Shown here: in pieces, positions 1 to 12,400 of the stretch | Position numbering within the stretch: the first letter of the stretch is position 1 | Layout: every line of letters begins with the position of its first letter | From: Strongylocentrotus purpuratus | Taxonomy: Eukaryota; Echinodermata; Echinoidea; Camarodonta; Strongylocentrotidae | Direction: 5' to 3' | DNA: 64,000 nt | Assembly: GCF_000002235.5 (NCBI RefSeq) | Contig: NW_022145611.1 | Coordinates: forward strand, 18,139,633 to 18,203,632 | Notes under the pieces: generated by a model | Databases searched by the model: none | What the model saw: the letters and a program-made list of their open reading frames with translations, nothing else | What the model was told of the DNA's origin: nothing | Made by a program: the position numbers and the translations under genes

Positions 1-3000
1 GACAAGTTGACTCACATACATGTGACATGAAAGTTTTGTCCAAAGTACATTTCAGTTAGGCCTTATTTCTCGTCATTTACCAAATACGATGGGGCATAGC
101 TCTTATGATATTCTTCCAAATCTTAATAAGAAAGTTCACAAATTGTATTTCACCTTTACCAGAACTCGACCTTCTCTTTAATTTCTTTCCCTTTTGTGAC
201 AAGATAGATTAGATCATTATCACAAACAACGCTATCATGCAATATTAGAAATACCATTAGATAAATAATAATAATAATATAATACTTATTTTGGCAATAA
301 TTCAATTTTTATTAATGTATATGCATACAGAAATGGAATGCAAACGGACAATAACGTATTTAATATAATTGTACCAAAAATGCTAGGAACACATGGTATC
401 AAACAACTCACTCTTTTTCTTAATTGATTTCCCGATCGATTTCACAATCACTAAGAAAAAATGATATACAACTTGTAAAAATACAGGGACGGACTTGTTG
501 TCAATGTCATATAGGCCTAATAATTACATATATCTCAAATTTATTAAAACTGAATCTAGTATAATTTCTTCGTTAATGCACAGTTGCACACATCAAACAT
601 GTCAAAGATATTGTTTCTGTTCACTTTCTGTGATAACCATTGTTCAGAAAATGTTCACGTCTTCATAACCTAAACATTTGCTTGTTTAATTTTCTTGCAT
701 AATAGTCATATAGCACAATAATGACATTCTAAAGTCACCTACATAGCACGTGATATTATAACTAGTTACTAGTACTTTGAACCTTATTATTTATCACAAA
801 TAAACAATACCGGTAGGTTAAACTTTACTCTTTATTATGTCTTGAGCGAGGGGAATATTACAATCATTATAACCACAACAACAACAAAATATGAACAAGT
901 ATTTCTACAGCATTCTACAATTATTCAAGGCAAGTCCGTCTAAAAATCTGTTCATGTCTATCATCTTGTAAATATCTGGATAACGTTCATATCTGAACAT
1001 TTCTTTTTCATTAACATTAGCTTTGAATACATGTACTACCAAATGCTGCCATTTTAAGAAAAAAGGGGACTTTCATCTTGACAATGGACATATGCACTGG
1101 AAAAAGAAAAGAAAAATAATGAAAACTTTATGCTTCATATCTCAAATATGACATATCCATCACAATTGCAGTTTTACATTTTACACTTATACATGCAAAG
1201 CAGATGATTTTTGTTCACACCCAAATATGTACACAGATGTTCCATATATTACATAACATGAATGAATTTAAAGATAAAATATTGAATACCAATACCACAA
1301 TTTGAAACAAATAACATGTCATTAAATATGTTAAATATGCTATCTTTTTATATTTACATTATAAAGCAACATGTGTTAATTGGATCAAGCACAACAAGAT
1401 ATTTGCATTTTCAATATCAAAAGGAATGTTTTGAAGAAGTCAAACGGATGATTTTAGAATACTATGGAGGTAGAGAAGAGAGTAAATAAGTAAAGCTTTT
1501 TAAAAATTAATAATATTTTGTTAATATACATAGCACAATCCAAAGGATAAAACTGACAAGAAATACCATGTAGGAAACTTCAGAAAAGTTTGCTGATTAT
1601 ATATTATCGCCATATATTATATATATATATATATATACCGGTATATAATATATAATTCTATTTAAGGCTATGATGTAGACATGATTTTATATGGCACAGA
1701 GTAAAAGAACCCAAGACAGAGTGTTCATATAATTCAGACCGTAGCTTTTGTAACACCACACAAGCTTAATAGAAATGTTTTTATTGCTTAAAGGTAATGC
1801 AAAGTTTTGGGAAATTTTGAAAATTGGATTGATAGTAATTTTTTAAAATGTTGATATATTTGGATGCCCCTGTGGATGTATTATAGAACTAGAAAAATTA
1901 GCCCCTAAAACACTTCTGCTTTCGAGAAATTGAATAATCAAAAATTTACCGCTGGTAAATTTCAAATATTTCAAATAGCGCCTAAGGCCATTCCATGAAA
2001 GCTGCGACCATGAAAATCTCAGAATATGCAGTTCTGATACCAGTATATAATTTCCAAATGGGAATAGCAAATTGGTCGATTGTAGTAAAAAAACAACAAC
2101 ATCGTTTTGAAGCTAAAGAAATATCAGTCTTGAGAGGGCACTATACAGCATAAAGAGTTTTTTTATTTACAATTTTACCTCTTTAGACTCGATTTCAACC
2201 GCGACAACTGTAAAATCGCATATGCTTCTAATATGTTCATTTGAACCAAATTTATGACCTCATACCAAAACTTTGTAATACCTTTAATCATTACTACATA
2301 CATTAATTAGCATTGTTTTAAATTCATGCGGACAAAATCATATGGTGGGTGTTTTTCATATCCTATATCACTTAAAAGGAAGACATGCCAGACTATACTG
2401 GAACGTATTGCATAAAAACAGTTAATACTGCAGTCACATCGTTTATAATTACTACACATTACAGTGAACTCTGCTTAGGTCAAACCTGTTGGGACTGCAA
2501 AAAACAGTTTGACTCATGCAAAATTTAACTTAGGAAGTGTAAATAACATGTGTTTTGCATAGTTTGGTCAACAAGATTTAATACAACCTAGGGAAAATTT
2601 GTTTTGTGCAACTTCTATTTTTAGCAGAGTAAACTGTACATTTTTTTTTACACCATAAGCTGTGACTGTTCCTTACGGGAAGCTTTCTTTAACTCAAGCC
2701 TAATGTAAAATGAAACTTCATGTTTGTCTTAATGTTTCTTATAATAGACAAATCAAACTACTAGTACCTACCGTACTACCTTGATGTCACTTTTCATTAT
2801 GGTTACACTTGTATACAACCCAATCAATTCTGGGTATTGAAAGAAGGCAAGAACAGGCCCTTGAACTTGAATCTTATACTTAAATGACTAATGCGGTGAT
2901 TGAATCACAGTAAGCTTTTATACATTAAAAAATGTAGAAATATAAAGGCAGGTCCTTGATCACAACCCACCCTCCTCTGAGCATGAAACAAATTGTATGT

Positions 3001-3265
3001 TTGTCTCTATGTGTCAAAGTATGTTTACATGATAGGAGGGTAGCCTTGCAAGGCTTGCATCCAAGTTGAATGATTTCCCCTCCCCCCCCCCCCCTTCCTT
3101 TCAAAAAAGATGCTGCTGAATTTGGTCTTGATTTTAGAGCATGTACACTAAAAGACTGGTAAATTGCTTCTCCATTGAAGGCAATAAGAAGGGAAAGAGT
3201 ATGCATGCTCCAGCCTTTCCTTTACTTTTACTTCATAAAAAAGGTGGGAGGAATAAAAATTTCCT
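1..3265. other. AT-rich stretch without a recognised gene
   Basis: I see no exon, RNA gene or recognisable transposon here. The sequence is AT-rich, with an AT-dinucleotide run at about 1615-1650 and a poly-C run at about 3082-3095. The part nearest 3265 is probably 3' untranslated sequence of the minus-strand Ly6-type gene. A minus-strand AATAAA (TTTATT on the plus strand at about 2162-2167) is one possible polyadenylation signal. Short open frames here have no coding character. Confidence 0.5.
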
Positions 3266-3507
3266 TCAGCTACACATCTCATGAAAGAAAATGAGACCCA
3301 TGCTAATTATTATCAATGGTATCCATGATCTTTGATGTATGTTGACCCCTCGACTCTCATTGCATCTGTCTTCTGGGCAGCATTCTACACATCCCCATCC
3401 AGCTCTTTTCTTAGCGCAGAAGTAGTACTTGGACAGTTGTAAAGTAGCCGCTGTGCATCCTTCCACAGAGGCACAAGATTTATCTATTCCCAATTTTCCT
3501 CGCTCCT
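3266..3507 (-). CDS. Ly6-type gene, coding exon 3 (second half of domain, GPI signal)
   Basis: This exon encodes the last 80 residues (starting in codon 63, KERGKLGIDKSC) with seven domain cysteines, the CCPEDRCN motif and the hydrophobic tail, then a stop. An alternative acceptor two bases downstream would break the frame, so the start at 3507 is the one that fits. Confidence 0.85.
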
Positions 3508-4017
3508 CTTCATAAAAAAAAGCATAGAGAAAAGAATAGAAAACATTGCATGCTGCTTAAGGTTGTTTTAATTGCATTATGGTGAACTTGTAACCCTCTT
3601 CAAATCCTAAAACCTCAAAAAGATTAAATATTGTGTGGATACAGATAAGGTTTAAAGAGATAAACTCACATGATAGAAGAAGGTAATTTAAATAGAACTT
3701 TTTTTTAAAAAGTGCACTTGACACTCAATCAAAGTAATCTAAAAGAAATGTACATGTGTACCAACTGAAATTGGAATTATATTGATTGATCCAGTTCTTT
3801 TTACAGTCTAAACAATAACAAATGATGCATAATAGGCTACTTGTGAAAAAAATAAGACACAACACCTAAACTACTCTATTCTAGTGGCTTACTTGAGTAA
3901 GTAACTCGTGTAAGGCATCTGTCTTGGGTGATGGAGCAAGTCTGGATGTTGTTGGATCCAATGCAGTTATCATTGGTGTCCTCACCAGAACAGCTGTAAC
4001 ACTGCAGCCCTTCAGCT

Positions 4018-4059
<42 letters not shown>

Positions 4060-5534
4060 CAAGGAAGGAGGGATAGATAGAGGGAAGAAGGGGAGGACAT
4101 AAAACATAGATATTTTAGCTGGGAGTTTAAACAAAAAAGGACTGCAGAGTACAGGCTCGAGCAAGCATACACATTTGGCAATTCCCAAATAAAGAAAGTA
4201 TTATTGCTATTTTTCCATTAAAAATCCACCCTGGCCTTTTCCTTCCTTTGTCCTTGATAATCTGATTGCCTTGGATTTGTACAGCGTCATGATTTGTTAT
4301 TAAGATGTTAAAATCAAATTAATATTTTACAAAGATATCATAACACACACAAATCAAATTATTACACACACACACATACCTGTATGTCACACTGCACAGA
4401 TTGCAACAGAACTCACAGACTTGGTCATAGACAGTAAATCATTCTACATTCCCAGCCCTAACTTGTAACTTTAATAGACAAGATCTATGTTAAGTTAGAG
4501 TGAACATGGTCAAGATTGCACTTCAAGACCTAACTTTAGTCCTACTCCTACTTCGAATCATGACCATGCTAGCAATTAGACATTTTGCATTTCTGGTTCT
4601 GCCTTTTTTATCTTTGATTGCATGTGACATGTGCATGAAGGACAGGGTCGAGGAAAATGACTTGACTAGCATTGAATTTGCCAATAATGGCAATATGCAA
4701 AGTCAAACTTCAAAGAAAGGCAAAGTTTAGATCTCCCCTTAACTTAGTTTAATGATTAACTTTAATTAAGTTTACCAATACCATGCCATGCTGCCTTATT
4801 GATATTACATTCTTAAGGCTCTATCTAGAATCTACAATTGTAGATCTAGACCTTGAACCTTCTATTTTTATACATTTCAGATTTATGGGATGGTTAATTG
4901 CAAGCGCGTAGCTAGGATTTCCTTTTAGGGGGGGCGGTAGTGAGCACGTGAAGCGTGCGAATCACTTACAGAGCGCGCAAAGCCCGCTCCCTAGGGGGGT
5001 GGGTGCAGAGAGGGGGGAGTTTCCCCCCTCCCTCGCGAAGCGCGGAAGCTTTGAGGTTTCATCAAACTAGAAGAGAAAGAAGACGATACATTGGACCGTT
5101 CTCGACTCTTAATCTTTGTTTGAATCAAGTTCCCCTTCCTTGGCGCGTAGCGTGGAAGTTCTGAAGTTTTATTACTAGATTATTAAAGAAAAGAAGACGA
5201 TTCGTTGTACCATTCACGGCTCTTAATCCTTGTCTGAATTCAGTTCCCCCCTCCCCCTCTCCCGCGCGAAGCGTGAAAGCTTTGACGTTTCATAAATTAT
5301 TAGAGAAAGAAGATGATTTGTTGTACCGTTCTCGACTCTCAATCCTTATCTGAATTCAGTTCCCCGCTCACCTTCCACGTGAAGCGCGGAAGCTTTGACG
5401 TTTCATTAATTCATTAAAGAAAGAAGACGATTCGTTGTACCGTTTTCAACTTTTAATCCTTTTTCTTCCTACGTCCTCTTCCTTTCTTCTTTTTTTTTTT
5501 TGGCCGGCGTTTTTGGAGGGGGGCGACCGCCCCC

Positions 5535-5567
<33 letters not shown>

Positions 5568-6015
5568 CTACGCGCCTGGTGAATTGAGGTCTTTCGTGGC
5601 TTGTCCAACATGTCCAATGTCCAGTAACATTTGTCAAATGGCTTGCGGCTATTAGTCACAATAAATGCCTAGTACTAGATCTAGAGTCTAGTACTAGTCT
5701 AGTAGTAGTAAATAGACCTACACCCTTTTATTGTCTGCACCTTCACCTGCTATCACAACACATCCCATCCCAGTATAGCTTGGAAAAGCTACTTCAGGGA
5801 TTACCTCATCAAGTATCAAGTAAGTAGATCTAGTAGTTAGCTATTGGGCCTTTAGGGCGGTCGGCCGGCCGCGCCATCGGCTAGGCTCGGCCCGGTATGC
5901 TAGCGCAGGTCGCGCCGCAGACCAAATTAGTCTGCTTCATTACAAACTTACCCAGATGATGTATGCTGGCATAGGACAGTGATGCCACAAGGAGTATAAA
6001 TGTTTTTAAATACAT
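3266..6015 (-). CDS. Ly6/uPAR-type three-finger domain protein, probably GPI-anchored (3 exons)
   Basis: Minus-strand gene rebuilt from three exons: 5952-6015 (start codon at 6013-6015), 3893-4015 and 3266-3507 (with stop). Both introns are GT-AG, in phase 1. The total is 429 nt, giving 142 aa. Residues 1-20 form a hydrophobic signal peptide (MYLKTFILLVASLSYAS). The domain opens with LQCYSC, has about 12 cysteines, and ends with the Ly6 hallmark CCxxDxCN (seen as CCPEDRCN). A hydrophobic C-terminal tail (WIPLIIISMGLIFF) follows and fits a GPI-attachment signal. Ly6/uPAR proteins act at the cell surface, often as receptor or channel modulators; the partner cannot be told from sequence. Intron 1 holds a GA repeat beside the exon 2 acceptor and a satellite-bearing repeat. 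The in-frame methionine further upstream was not used because the signal peptide starts at the chosen one. I do not recognise a specific orthologue. Confidence 0.85.
3893..4015 (-). CDS. Ly6-type gene, coding exon 2 (first half of three-finger domain)
   Basis: This exon encodes residues 22-63, starting at AEGLQCYSC and carrying the first five cysteines. The acceptor sits directly after a pure CT tract (the GA repeat on the plus strand), which acts as a long polypyrimidine tract. The donor is GTAAGC after TACTCAA. Confidence 0.85.
4020..4056. repeat. GA dinucleotide microsatellite at an exon acceptor
   Basis: A pure GA run of about 17 units touches the exon 2 acceptor of the Ly6-type gene. 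On the coding strand it is the polypyrimidine tract, so length changes could affect splicing. Confidence 0.9.
4903..5578. mobile_element. Non-autonomous element with inverted GCGCGTAGC ends
   Basis: The left end reads GCGCGTAGCTAGG (from about 4905) and the right end reads CCGGCTACGCGCC (to about 5577), so the ends are inverted copies of one another. G-rich sequence follows the left end and a long C run (about 5534-5565) precedes the right end. The interior holds a tandem satellite. There is no coding capacity. It sits inside intron 1 of the Ly6-type gene. Confidence 0.6.
5028..5470. repeat. Tandem satellite, about 115-bp unit, four copies
   Basis: Four diverged units start at about 5028, 5136, 5251 and 5367. 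Each has a GCGAAGCG-type start, GGAAGCTTTGA, GAAAGAAGACGATTCGTTGT, a CGACTCTTAATCCTT block and a TTCAGTTCCCC end. The unit length is steady and mismatches are spread evenly. Confidence 0.8.
5952..6015 (-). CDS. Ly6-type gene, coding exon 1 (signal peptide)
   Basis: This exon encodes the first 21 residues plus one base of codon 22, and ends at a strong GTAAGT donor. Codon 22 is completed by exon 2 and reads alanine (GCT). Upstream on the minus strand (6016-6180) lies a CpG-containing stretch that probably holds the 5' untranslated region and promoter. I see no clear TATA box. Confidence 0.8.
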
Positions 6016-6279
6016 CTGGTAATTCAGGTGTTCGGTGGTAAGATTGTGTGTAAACAAACCTGTTGCCGGGTGAGTCAAATCACCCGCGGATAGACCGGGT
6101 CGATCGCGGATAGCTGTGCAAAAGTAGTGTGCATGCGAAAAATATAATTTGGCTAGTGAAAGTAAACACAAACGATTTACGCGTGGCCGATCATACTAAA
6201 ATTAGCGATTAAATAAGAGAGAGAAATGGTAGGATCACAGAAAAGATTGCTCTGTTTTTAGGGGCTTTGTTATAGGAGT

Positions 6280-6294
6280 CAGAGGCGGTGATGT

Positions 6295-6325
<31 letters not shown>

Positions 6326-7230
6326 GAGGGGAGCAAGGGGAGCACAGTGCCCACATGCAGATACCCCCTGAAGTGCCCTTGTTGTTTATATAACAAAAGT
6401 GTCCCCCCTTTTACTTCGATCAGATATGGTGGAAGAGAAAGAAGAAAAGAAAGGGGGAAGCTTAGGGGTCGGGGCCGAAAGGGCCTTGTCTCCCAGGCTG
6501 TTACCTCTCCCCCCCCCCAATAAAAAATAAGAAAGAAGGAAGGAAGGGAAGGAAAGGAAAAAGGAAAAGAAGAGATAAAAGGAAGGGGGAAAAAGAGGAA
6601 AAAGAAAAGAAAAGAAATGGGATATCATTTTCCCCGCAAACAAGTTGTGGATCGGCGAGCCGGGCCAAAAGGGCCCTTGCCTATCCCCCTCGTCAAAAAA
6701 AAAGAGAGTAGGAAGGGAAAGGGAAAGAGGAGAGCTAAAAGGGAACCAAAAAATAGGAAGAAGAAAAGAAAATGGTGAAAAGAAGGGAAGATCAGTTGCG
6801 ATAAATCCCGCCAACAACGTGTATCGGGGGGGGGGGGGCGGAAGGCCCTTGCCTCCCCAAAGCAAACGTAACAGAGAGAGAGAAGGAAGGGATGGAAAAG
6901 GGAAAGAGGAGAGAAAAAGGAAATAGAAGAAGAAAAAAAGAGAAAGAAAAAAGGTTTTTCCCGCCAACAAGGTGTAGATCGGGGGAGGGGCCCCACTCGC
7001 GGCGATGGGGGGGGGGGGGGGGGGCAGTTTTCTCCCCCCCCAATATAATTCAAACGTGGTTTATTTCTAATTCGATACCGGTGATTTACAAATGTTGCTG
7101 AAATGACATAATTTTCCGAAATTTTTCCTCACTTTTTAGTAAATTTTCCTCTTTTTTTTGCGTTTGTTGAAAAATGACAAAGTTCCTAAATTAACAGTCA
7201 GGCAAGAAATATGCTAATTTAGAGGGCCCC
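6280..7230 (+). mobile_element. Minisatellite-bearing repetitive element, copy 1
   Basis: The element has G-runs, then about 170-bp tandem units. Each unit carries GGCCCTTGCC, a purine-rich AG block, GATATCAGTTGCGAT-like sequence and CAACAACGTGTGGATCGGGG. A unique tail follows (7010-7230) that includes GATTTACAAATGTTGCTGA and CAGTCAGGCAAGAAAT. The same order of parts recurs at 33130-33965, which marks this as a dispersed element. Long open frames here are artefacts of the purine bias. Confidence 0.65.
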
Positions 7231-8640
7231 TTTACCTATGATTATTGACCCTTTTCCTTTAACATAAGTCCCCTTTTCCTTCTGATTAGTACCCCGGCCC
7301 TCCCCCTGGATCCGCAAATATATTAGCAGCAGCAGCAGAAGTGATGAACAAATGAAAAAGCATAATTACGTAGGCCTTTATTTCTGGGAATATTGCAGTT
7401 TTTTCCCCTTAAATTCATAATGAATTATTTTTATATTCCACTTCTAACTTCATTTCATTTTTGGTTTCATGAGGCAATTACTGCCCAATTAGAATATTCC
7501 CACGTGTCCGGGTTTCAAGAGCAATTTATGATTATACTAATTGCCTTACATGATAGTGATTAGATGCTATTTTGCCGCTTCAAGTTGTCCGGGCGGGGGG
7601 GGGGGGGGGGGGGGGGGCTAGGCCCTGACAGGCGCATACGAAGGGGGGGGGGGGGAGGGTTGGGGGTTAAACCCCCTTTGGTATTTTTTATGTGTGTATT
7701 TTGGAGAAAAACCCCCTCCCCCTTTTGCAATTTTTGTTTTTTTTTAATTAAAAAAAAAAAAAATACCAATAGCTGACCTAAAAAAGTTGACCTTACCCCC
7801 CCCCCCCCCAACGGAGCAAAATGTCAAATTTCGAGACCCCCCAAAAAAAGTGTACTCTTACCCCCCCCCCTGCTTATTCAGCGGCTGGCTGGGTGGTTAT
7901 TTTAAAAATGTTAACCCCCCCCCCCTTGAAAAAATCCTGCGTACGCGCCTTGGCCCTGAGCTATAGGCAGATTGCTCGTAACTACGACGCCGATCGAGTT
8001 GCACTCACATTTCTAATCCAAATACCGTATTCGAATGTAACGACTTCATACCTGCATATATCCCGCAGAAAACTAACCCTTTTCTGTAGGACGTGGGTCG
8101 ACCATTCGGACAACTATAGACCTACTCCTTTTGGACAACACGCCCAGGAGCGGGGCCCTCCGCCCAAGCAAAAAACAGGTAAAAAGTTAAAATGGTTACG
8201 TAAATTGTACCTTTTATAAACAAAAAAGTAAAGCGGCCCCTCCCCCTAGCCAATACATGCCAACTGTTCAGATTAAAGAGGAACATTCCTCTTTTTGGGA
8301 GAAGATAATTATCATTTTAATGCAGGTGTTCCTCTTCCTGTACAAATTTGCCTGTAGTATTGAATAGGAGGGTTAGGATTGTTCCTCTTTTTTTTTAAAT
8401 AGCATAATTTGTACAGATTTCTGATTTTCAAATGTTGGCATGTATGCTAGCCCCAAAAATAGTGTTACTTTCCCTCCACCCCCCCCCCCCCCCCCCGCTT
8501 ATTCACCGGCTGACTGAGTCGCCACTAAATATTTTCTCACGAATTGCCCCCCCCCCCCCTCTTGCCGCCGACTTGATCCGCCCCTGGACACCCCCCCCCC
8601 CACCCTCAGATATTATAATTCAAGTAGGATTCAAAAGTCT
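7231..8640. repeat. Repeat-rich block with many poly-G and poly-C runs
   Basis: Homopolymer G or C runs lie at about 7596-7617, 7644-7656, 7797-7810, 7861-7870, 7915-7925, 8475-8496, 8547-8559 and 8591-8600. They border fragments that resemble ends of the GCGCGTAGC-type element (for example GTACGCGCCTTGG near 7940). I see no gene. Confidence 0.55.
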
Positions 8641-8779
8641 TTTGTTTTGTTTTTAAACCAAAATTATAGTGTAACAAAGAAAATTGAGTGTAAACGTCAA
8701 AATTACAATAACCAGGAATGGCGAAAATTAACGTACTACGACATGGCTCTTCTAAAATATTACATTTATAATATCACAT

Positions 8780-8995
8780 TTATTATTTACATCGTAATTC
8801 GGCGACCCGGGTTCGAATCCAAGTCGATGCGCTAGTGCCCTTTGGTAAGGCATTAATCCTCATTACCAGGTCCGTCGAAGAGGACCTAAAGCCGTCGGTC
8901 TTCTGGTTGCCTATACTAACAAGCATTTATGCTTTCTTAGCAGTCAGGTAAAAAAAATAAACATCATCATCATCACCATCACTGTGTAGAGATTA
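8780..8995 (+). mobile_element. tRNA-derived SINE, 5'-truncated
   Basis: A near-consensus RNA polymerase III B box (GGGTTCGAATCC, about 8810-8821) is followed by a body with GGTAAGGCATTAATCCTC and GAGGACCTAAAGCCGTCGGT, and an A-rich end with CATCATCATCACC repeats. I see no good A box upstream, so the copy looks truncated. The body resembles tRNA-derived SINEs of marine invertebrates; this is from memory of style, not a database match. Confidence 0.55.
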
Positions 8996-9344
8996 AAATA
9001 AATTACATTACTCATAATGCTTGTTACAATCTTTATTGACCACGGACGGATACCTCTTCGGGACAACTTCCCCAGACAACGCAGACCCCCCCCCCCCCCC
9101 CGTCCCCCTTCCATGCCCAGAGCACTGAAATGATCTGATCACTTTTTTCATTATACATTTGCCATTTGAAAAACCCTAAAATATATGAGAAATATTGAAA
9201 CAATTAAAATTATCACAATTTTACTTCTAAATATATTCTTACATGATTTTTCAAAACCTGTTTTACATTTATCTTTATCTTTTACACATTTCTCAACACG
9301 ACGCCACAAAGCTAGCTAAAGCTCTCTCTCAGCTATCTTTCAGT

Positions 9345-9356
9345 TGCGCATGCGCA
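9345..9356. promoter_or_regulatory. NRF-1 binding site of the COX7A promoter
   Basis: TGCGCATGCGCA is a perfect NRF-1 palindrome 87 bp upstream of the COX7A start codon. NRF-1 controls many nuclear genes for respiratory chain subunits, so the site matches the gene's function. A GCCAT core (9370-9374) just downstream could be a YY1-type site but is too short to claim. Confidence 0.75.
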
Positions 9357-9442
9357 TTCACAACTGTCAGCCATTACCTTCGAGATTCCCTACGCGATTG
9401 CCCTTTTCTAAAGTGAAATTGTAGAAGATTGTCTCAAGAAAC

Positions 9443-12400
9443 ATGAACAGAATATTGGTAAGAAGCTCACTCATTACTTTAAAATCTATTTCCCCTCGTT
9501 TCTTTGATAAATTTGCTGTTTTGTTTGCAATATGCCACTTGCTTCCATTGATTAACAACTTCGTACTCGCTGGAGCTGGCATCAGTGAACTCGATGGATG
9601 GATATGGGCCGTCTCCGGTGGCTTGTCGCCCGCTAAGGAATAGGCCTACTGCCTGCCGGTATACCGGCCACACAGACAGATGACGCGTGACGCCCGGGTT
9701 GTTTTTCCGGATTTTTAAACAGCAATTTGAAGAAGTTTACAAGCAATATAAATAAATAAATTGCATGATATTATAAAGTACAAATAGTCCTGATGGTTAG
9801 TGCTATTTGATGAATATTTTCTGTTAAATCCGAAGGCGAAGCCGAAACTGCAAGTGCAAAGGGTAGACTGTAGATGATTTTTACTGTTTTAGATCATGAT
9901 CCTTCTTTCTTTCTTTCTTTCTTGATTTGATTTTGTTTGGCAATAAGTCACAGTTAAATATTTTATGAAATATTTATTCACATATATTTATATGCATATG
10001 TACAATTACATGTCATAATTGACTATTTTTTAGGAATTTTCCCCCTCCATCCCCCTTCCCCTTGCTTATTTTATTTTGTTGAGAAAATATAATTCAATAA
10101 ATTTGGAACTAGAGTTACGAGACGGCCTAGCTCATTATTATTGACATTGTATTGTTTCATTGTTTGTCATGATGAGTGTCCAAACTAACCAAAGTTGGCG
10201 GACATTTAAAATTTGCTGATCTTTTGTCCATAATGTCATAATTTATTTCACACCCAAATTCCAATAAAGTTTTGTTACTTGGGAGTCTTGGTAAATTCCA
10301 TGTTCCTCTTTCGATTGGTGATATCAGATTTTCAAAATCTTACTGTTTAAAAAAAACATGGTCATGCCCATGGACACGTAGAACTTTACGCACTGAGCGC
10401 CCCCACTGGCTGACCTCTAGGCTCTTGAGCAGTTTTGACTTGAAGTAGGAGAGGTCCCACAAGCAGAGATCGCAGTGGTGTTGACCATACAAAATCGTAC
10501 CAAACACATTGACATGTCATGCTTCATAATTATACAGGTGACACACTTCATACATAACTGACGCACACTAAGCATAGGTACAAACTTACAATAGAAAAAT
10601 CAACAAACATTTCAGTACAACAACTACAACTTGCAAGTTTGTACCTAAAATATGACAAAAATAAGAATTTATCAAACTGATAACACGTACATGCATCTGA
10701 GATTTAAGTACATTGTTAAACGATGCTTTTAACCCTAACTTTAAGTTAATTTATAGAATGTACATGATTTTTCATACTATGAAGTATGAAGATTATCTTT
10801 GATTTATATCATATAGTATGTTTTGTTGAGAAAAAATTCTAGATATTATGGTAACTTAGTGAGTATGAATGGATACATATTCCACAAAAAATTTTTTGAG
10901 AGGTAGAATATCAACACCAATGTATGCCCAGTGACAGCTAAATGCATAAGAAGTTTAATATATTGGAGGGAGAAGGATATGTATAAGAATCTTTAAGAGT
11001 TAAAATTTGAATGCCAATATGATATCCAAAAAAAAAAAATCAACAAATTTGCATGAAATACTATATGATGAGCTGTAAGCAGCAATTGTATGGCACCCTG
11101 TATATGACTCGCAATTCGCAAAGTATGCACAAATATTTTACATACCAGTAGGAAAAGATGGCAGCAAGCCAGTTAAGACCTCAATAAGATGTTGTTGTTA
11201 GTTCTTGTACATGTACATAGACCCTAATTCTTTTTCATGAGAGAGTGGTTTTGAGTGGAATTTCAGTTAATCTACAAAACATTAGGTAATTTTTTCTGCT
11301 GCATCATGATAATCACAAAAAAAAATATTCCTAACCCACTCTACTATATCTTAATAATCTCAGATTCCCAAACTATTTTTCACTTGATTGCTATACAACC
11401 TCAATTACATTTACCCATGTGAAGAATTTGGTGCTTATTGCCTTACTGCTAAAAATTAGATATTAAATTGAACTTAAATATTTGAACAAATTTTAATTTG
11501 CTTCTATGTACTTTTTTTTTTTTACTGCTTACAGGCTATACGAAGTCTTGTCCCAAGGGCAGGCAAAACTTTCTCTACCTCAGCAAGGACACAAGTTGAA
11601 AATAAATTGAAAGAATCTCAATCAAAATTCCAGGTATGCTTTGAAGAAGATGCATGTGTAGTATATCATGTTATTCCAATTTTGGAAATAAAACTTTAAA
11701 ACATTTTTTTTACTTCATAAATACTGCTATTTAAAAAATAAAAAAATCAGGGTGAAAATGATATGTGAATAATGTGAGGCTTTTCATTCTTTTTCTATTT
11801 ATACTTGTACTGTATTAGTTTGAGAGAATATCATAGTAGGAATGTCACTGAAATGTACTGCCTTTTTAATTGTCCTCATATTTAAATTATATGATGAGAA
11901 ATGGGTAAAAAGTTTCAACCAAACTTTAATGCCACCAGTACCAGTATGTACCAATTTCTGTGTGCAATGTATGTGGTTTTTAGCAAAAATTTGTCAAATT
12001 TTGTGCATTTCAATGATTTCAATACCTCATGGTATACATTAATTTATTATCTTATTTTCAAACAGTTTTTTTCTTTTCTTTTCTTTCTTCAATGTAATTG
12101 CAGGACCAGTAGACTTCCTCACTTTATCTTTAAACCAGTCAGAGGTACATGGGGTTAACGACTGAATTATTCATACCCCTTTTAAATTTTATGTATTTTG
12201 TGTTTTTCGTACCTCAAGAATGAAAGGGCCTCTGTTAATTACTTTTAGATGTAAGCCTTAATATATTTCATTCTAAGGAAAAATTAATCGGCACTAATAA
12301 ATTTTATACATAAATAAACAGTACTTTAAAAAATTACAAAAACCTGGTTAGGATATGTGACATGAGCAAACGTTGGATCCCTGCCCTCAGTATCACTGGC

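Noticed and set aside
4500..4730. Plus-strand open frame of 76 codons
   Set aside because: It lies in the first intron of the Ly6-type gene on the opposite strand, with no domain, no splice partners and AT-rich codon use.
6386..7053. Long proline/serine/phenylalanine-rich open frames on the minus strand and their partners at 32895-33803
   Set aside because: They come from purine-rich tandem repeats and poly-G runs, recur in both copies of the same element, and have no domain.
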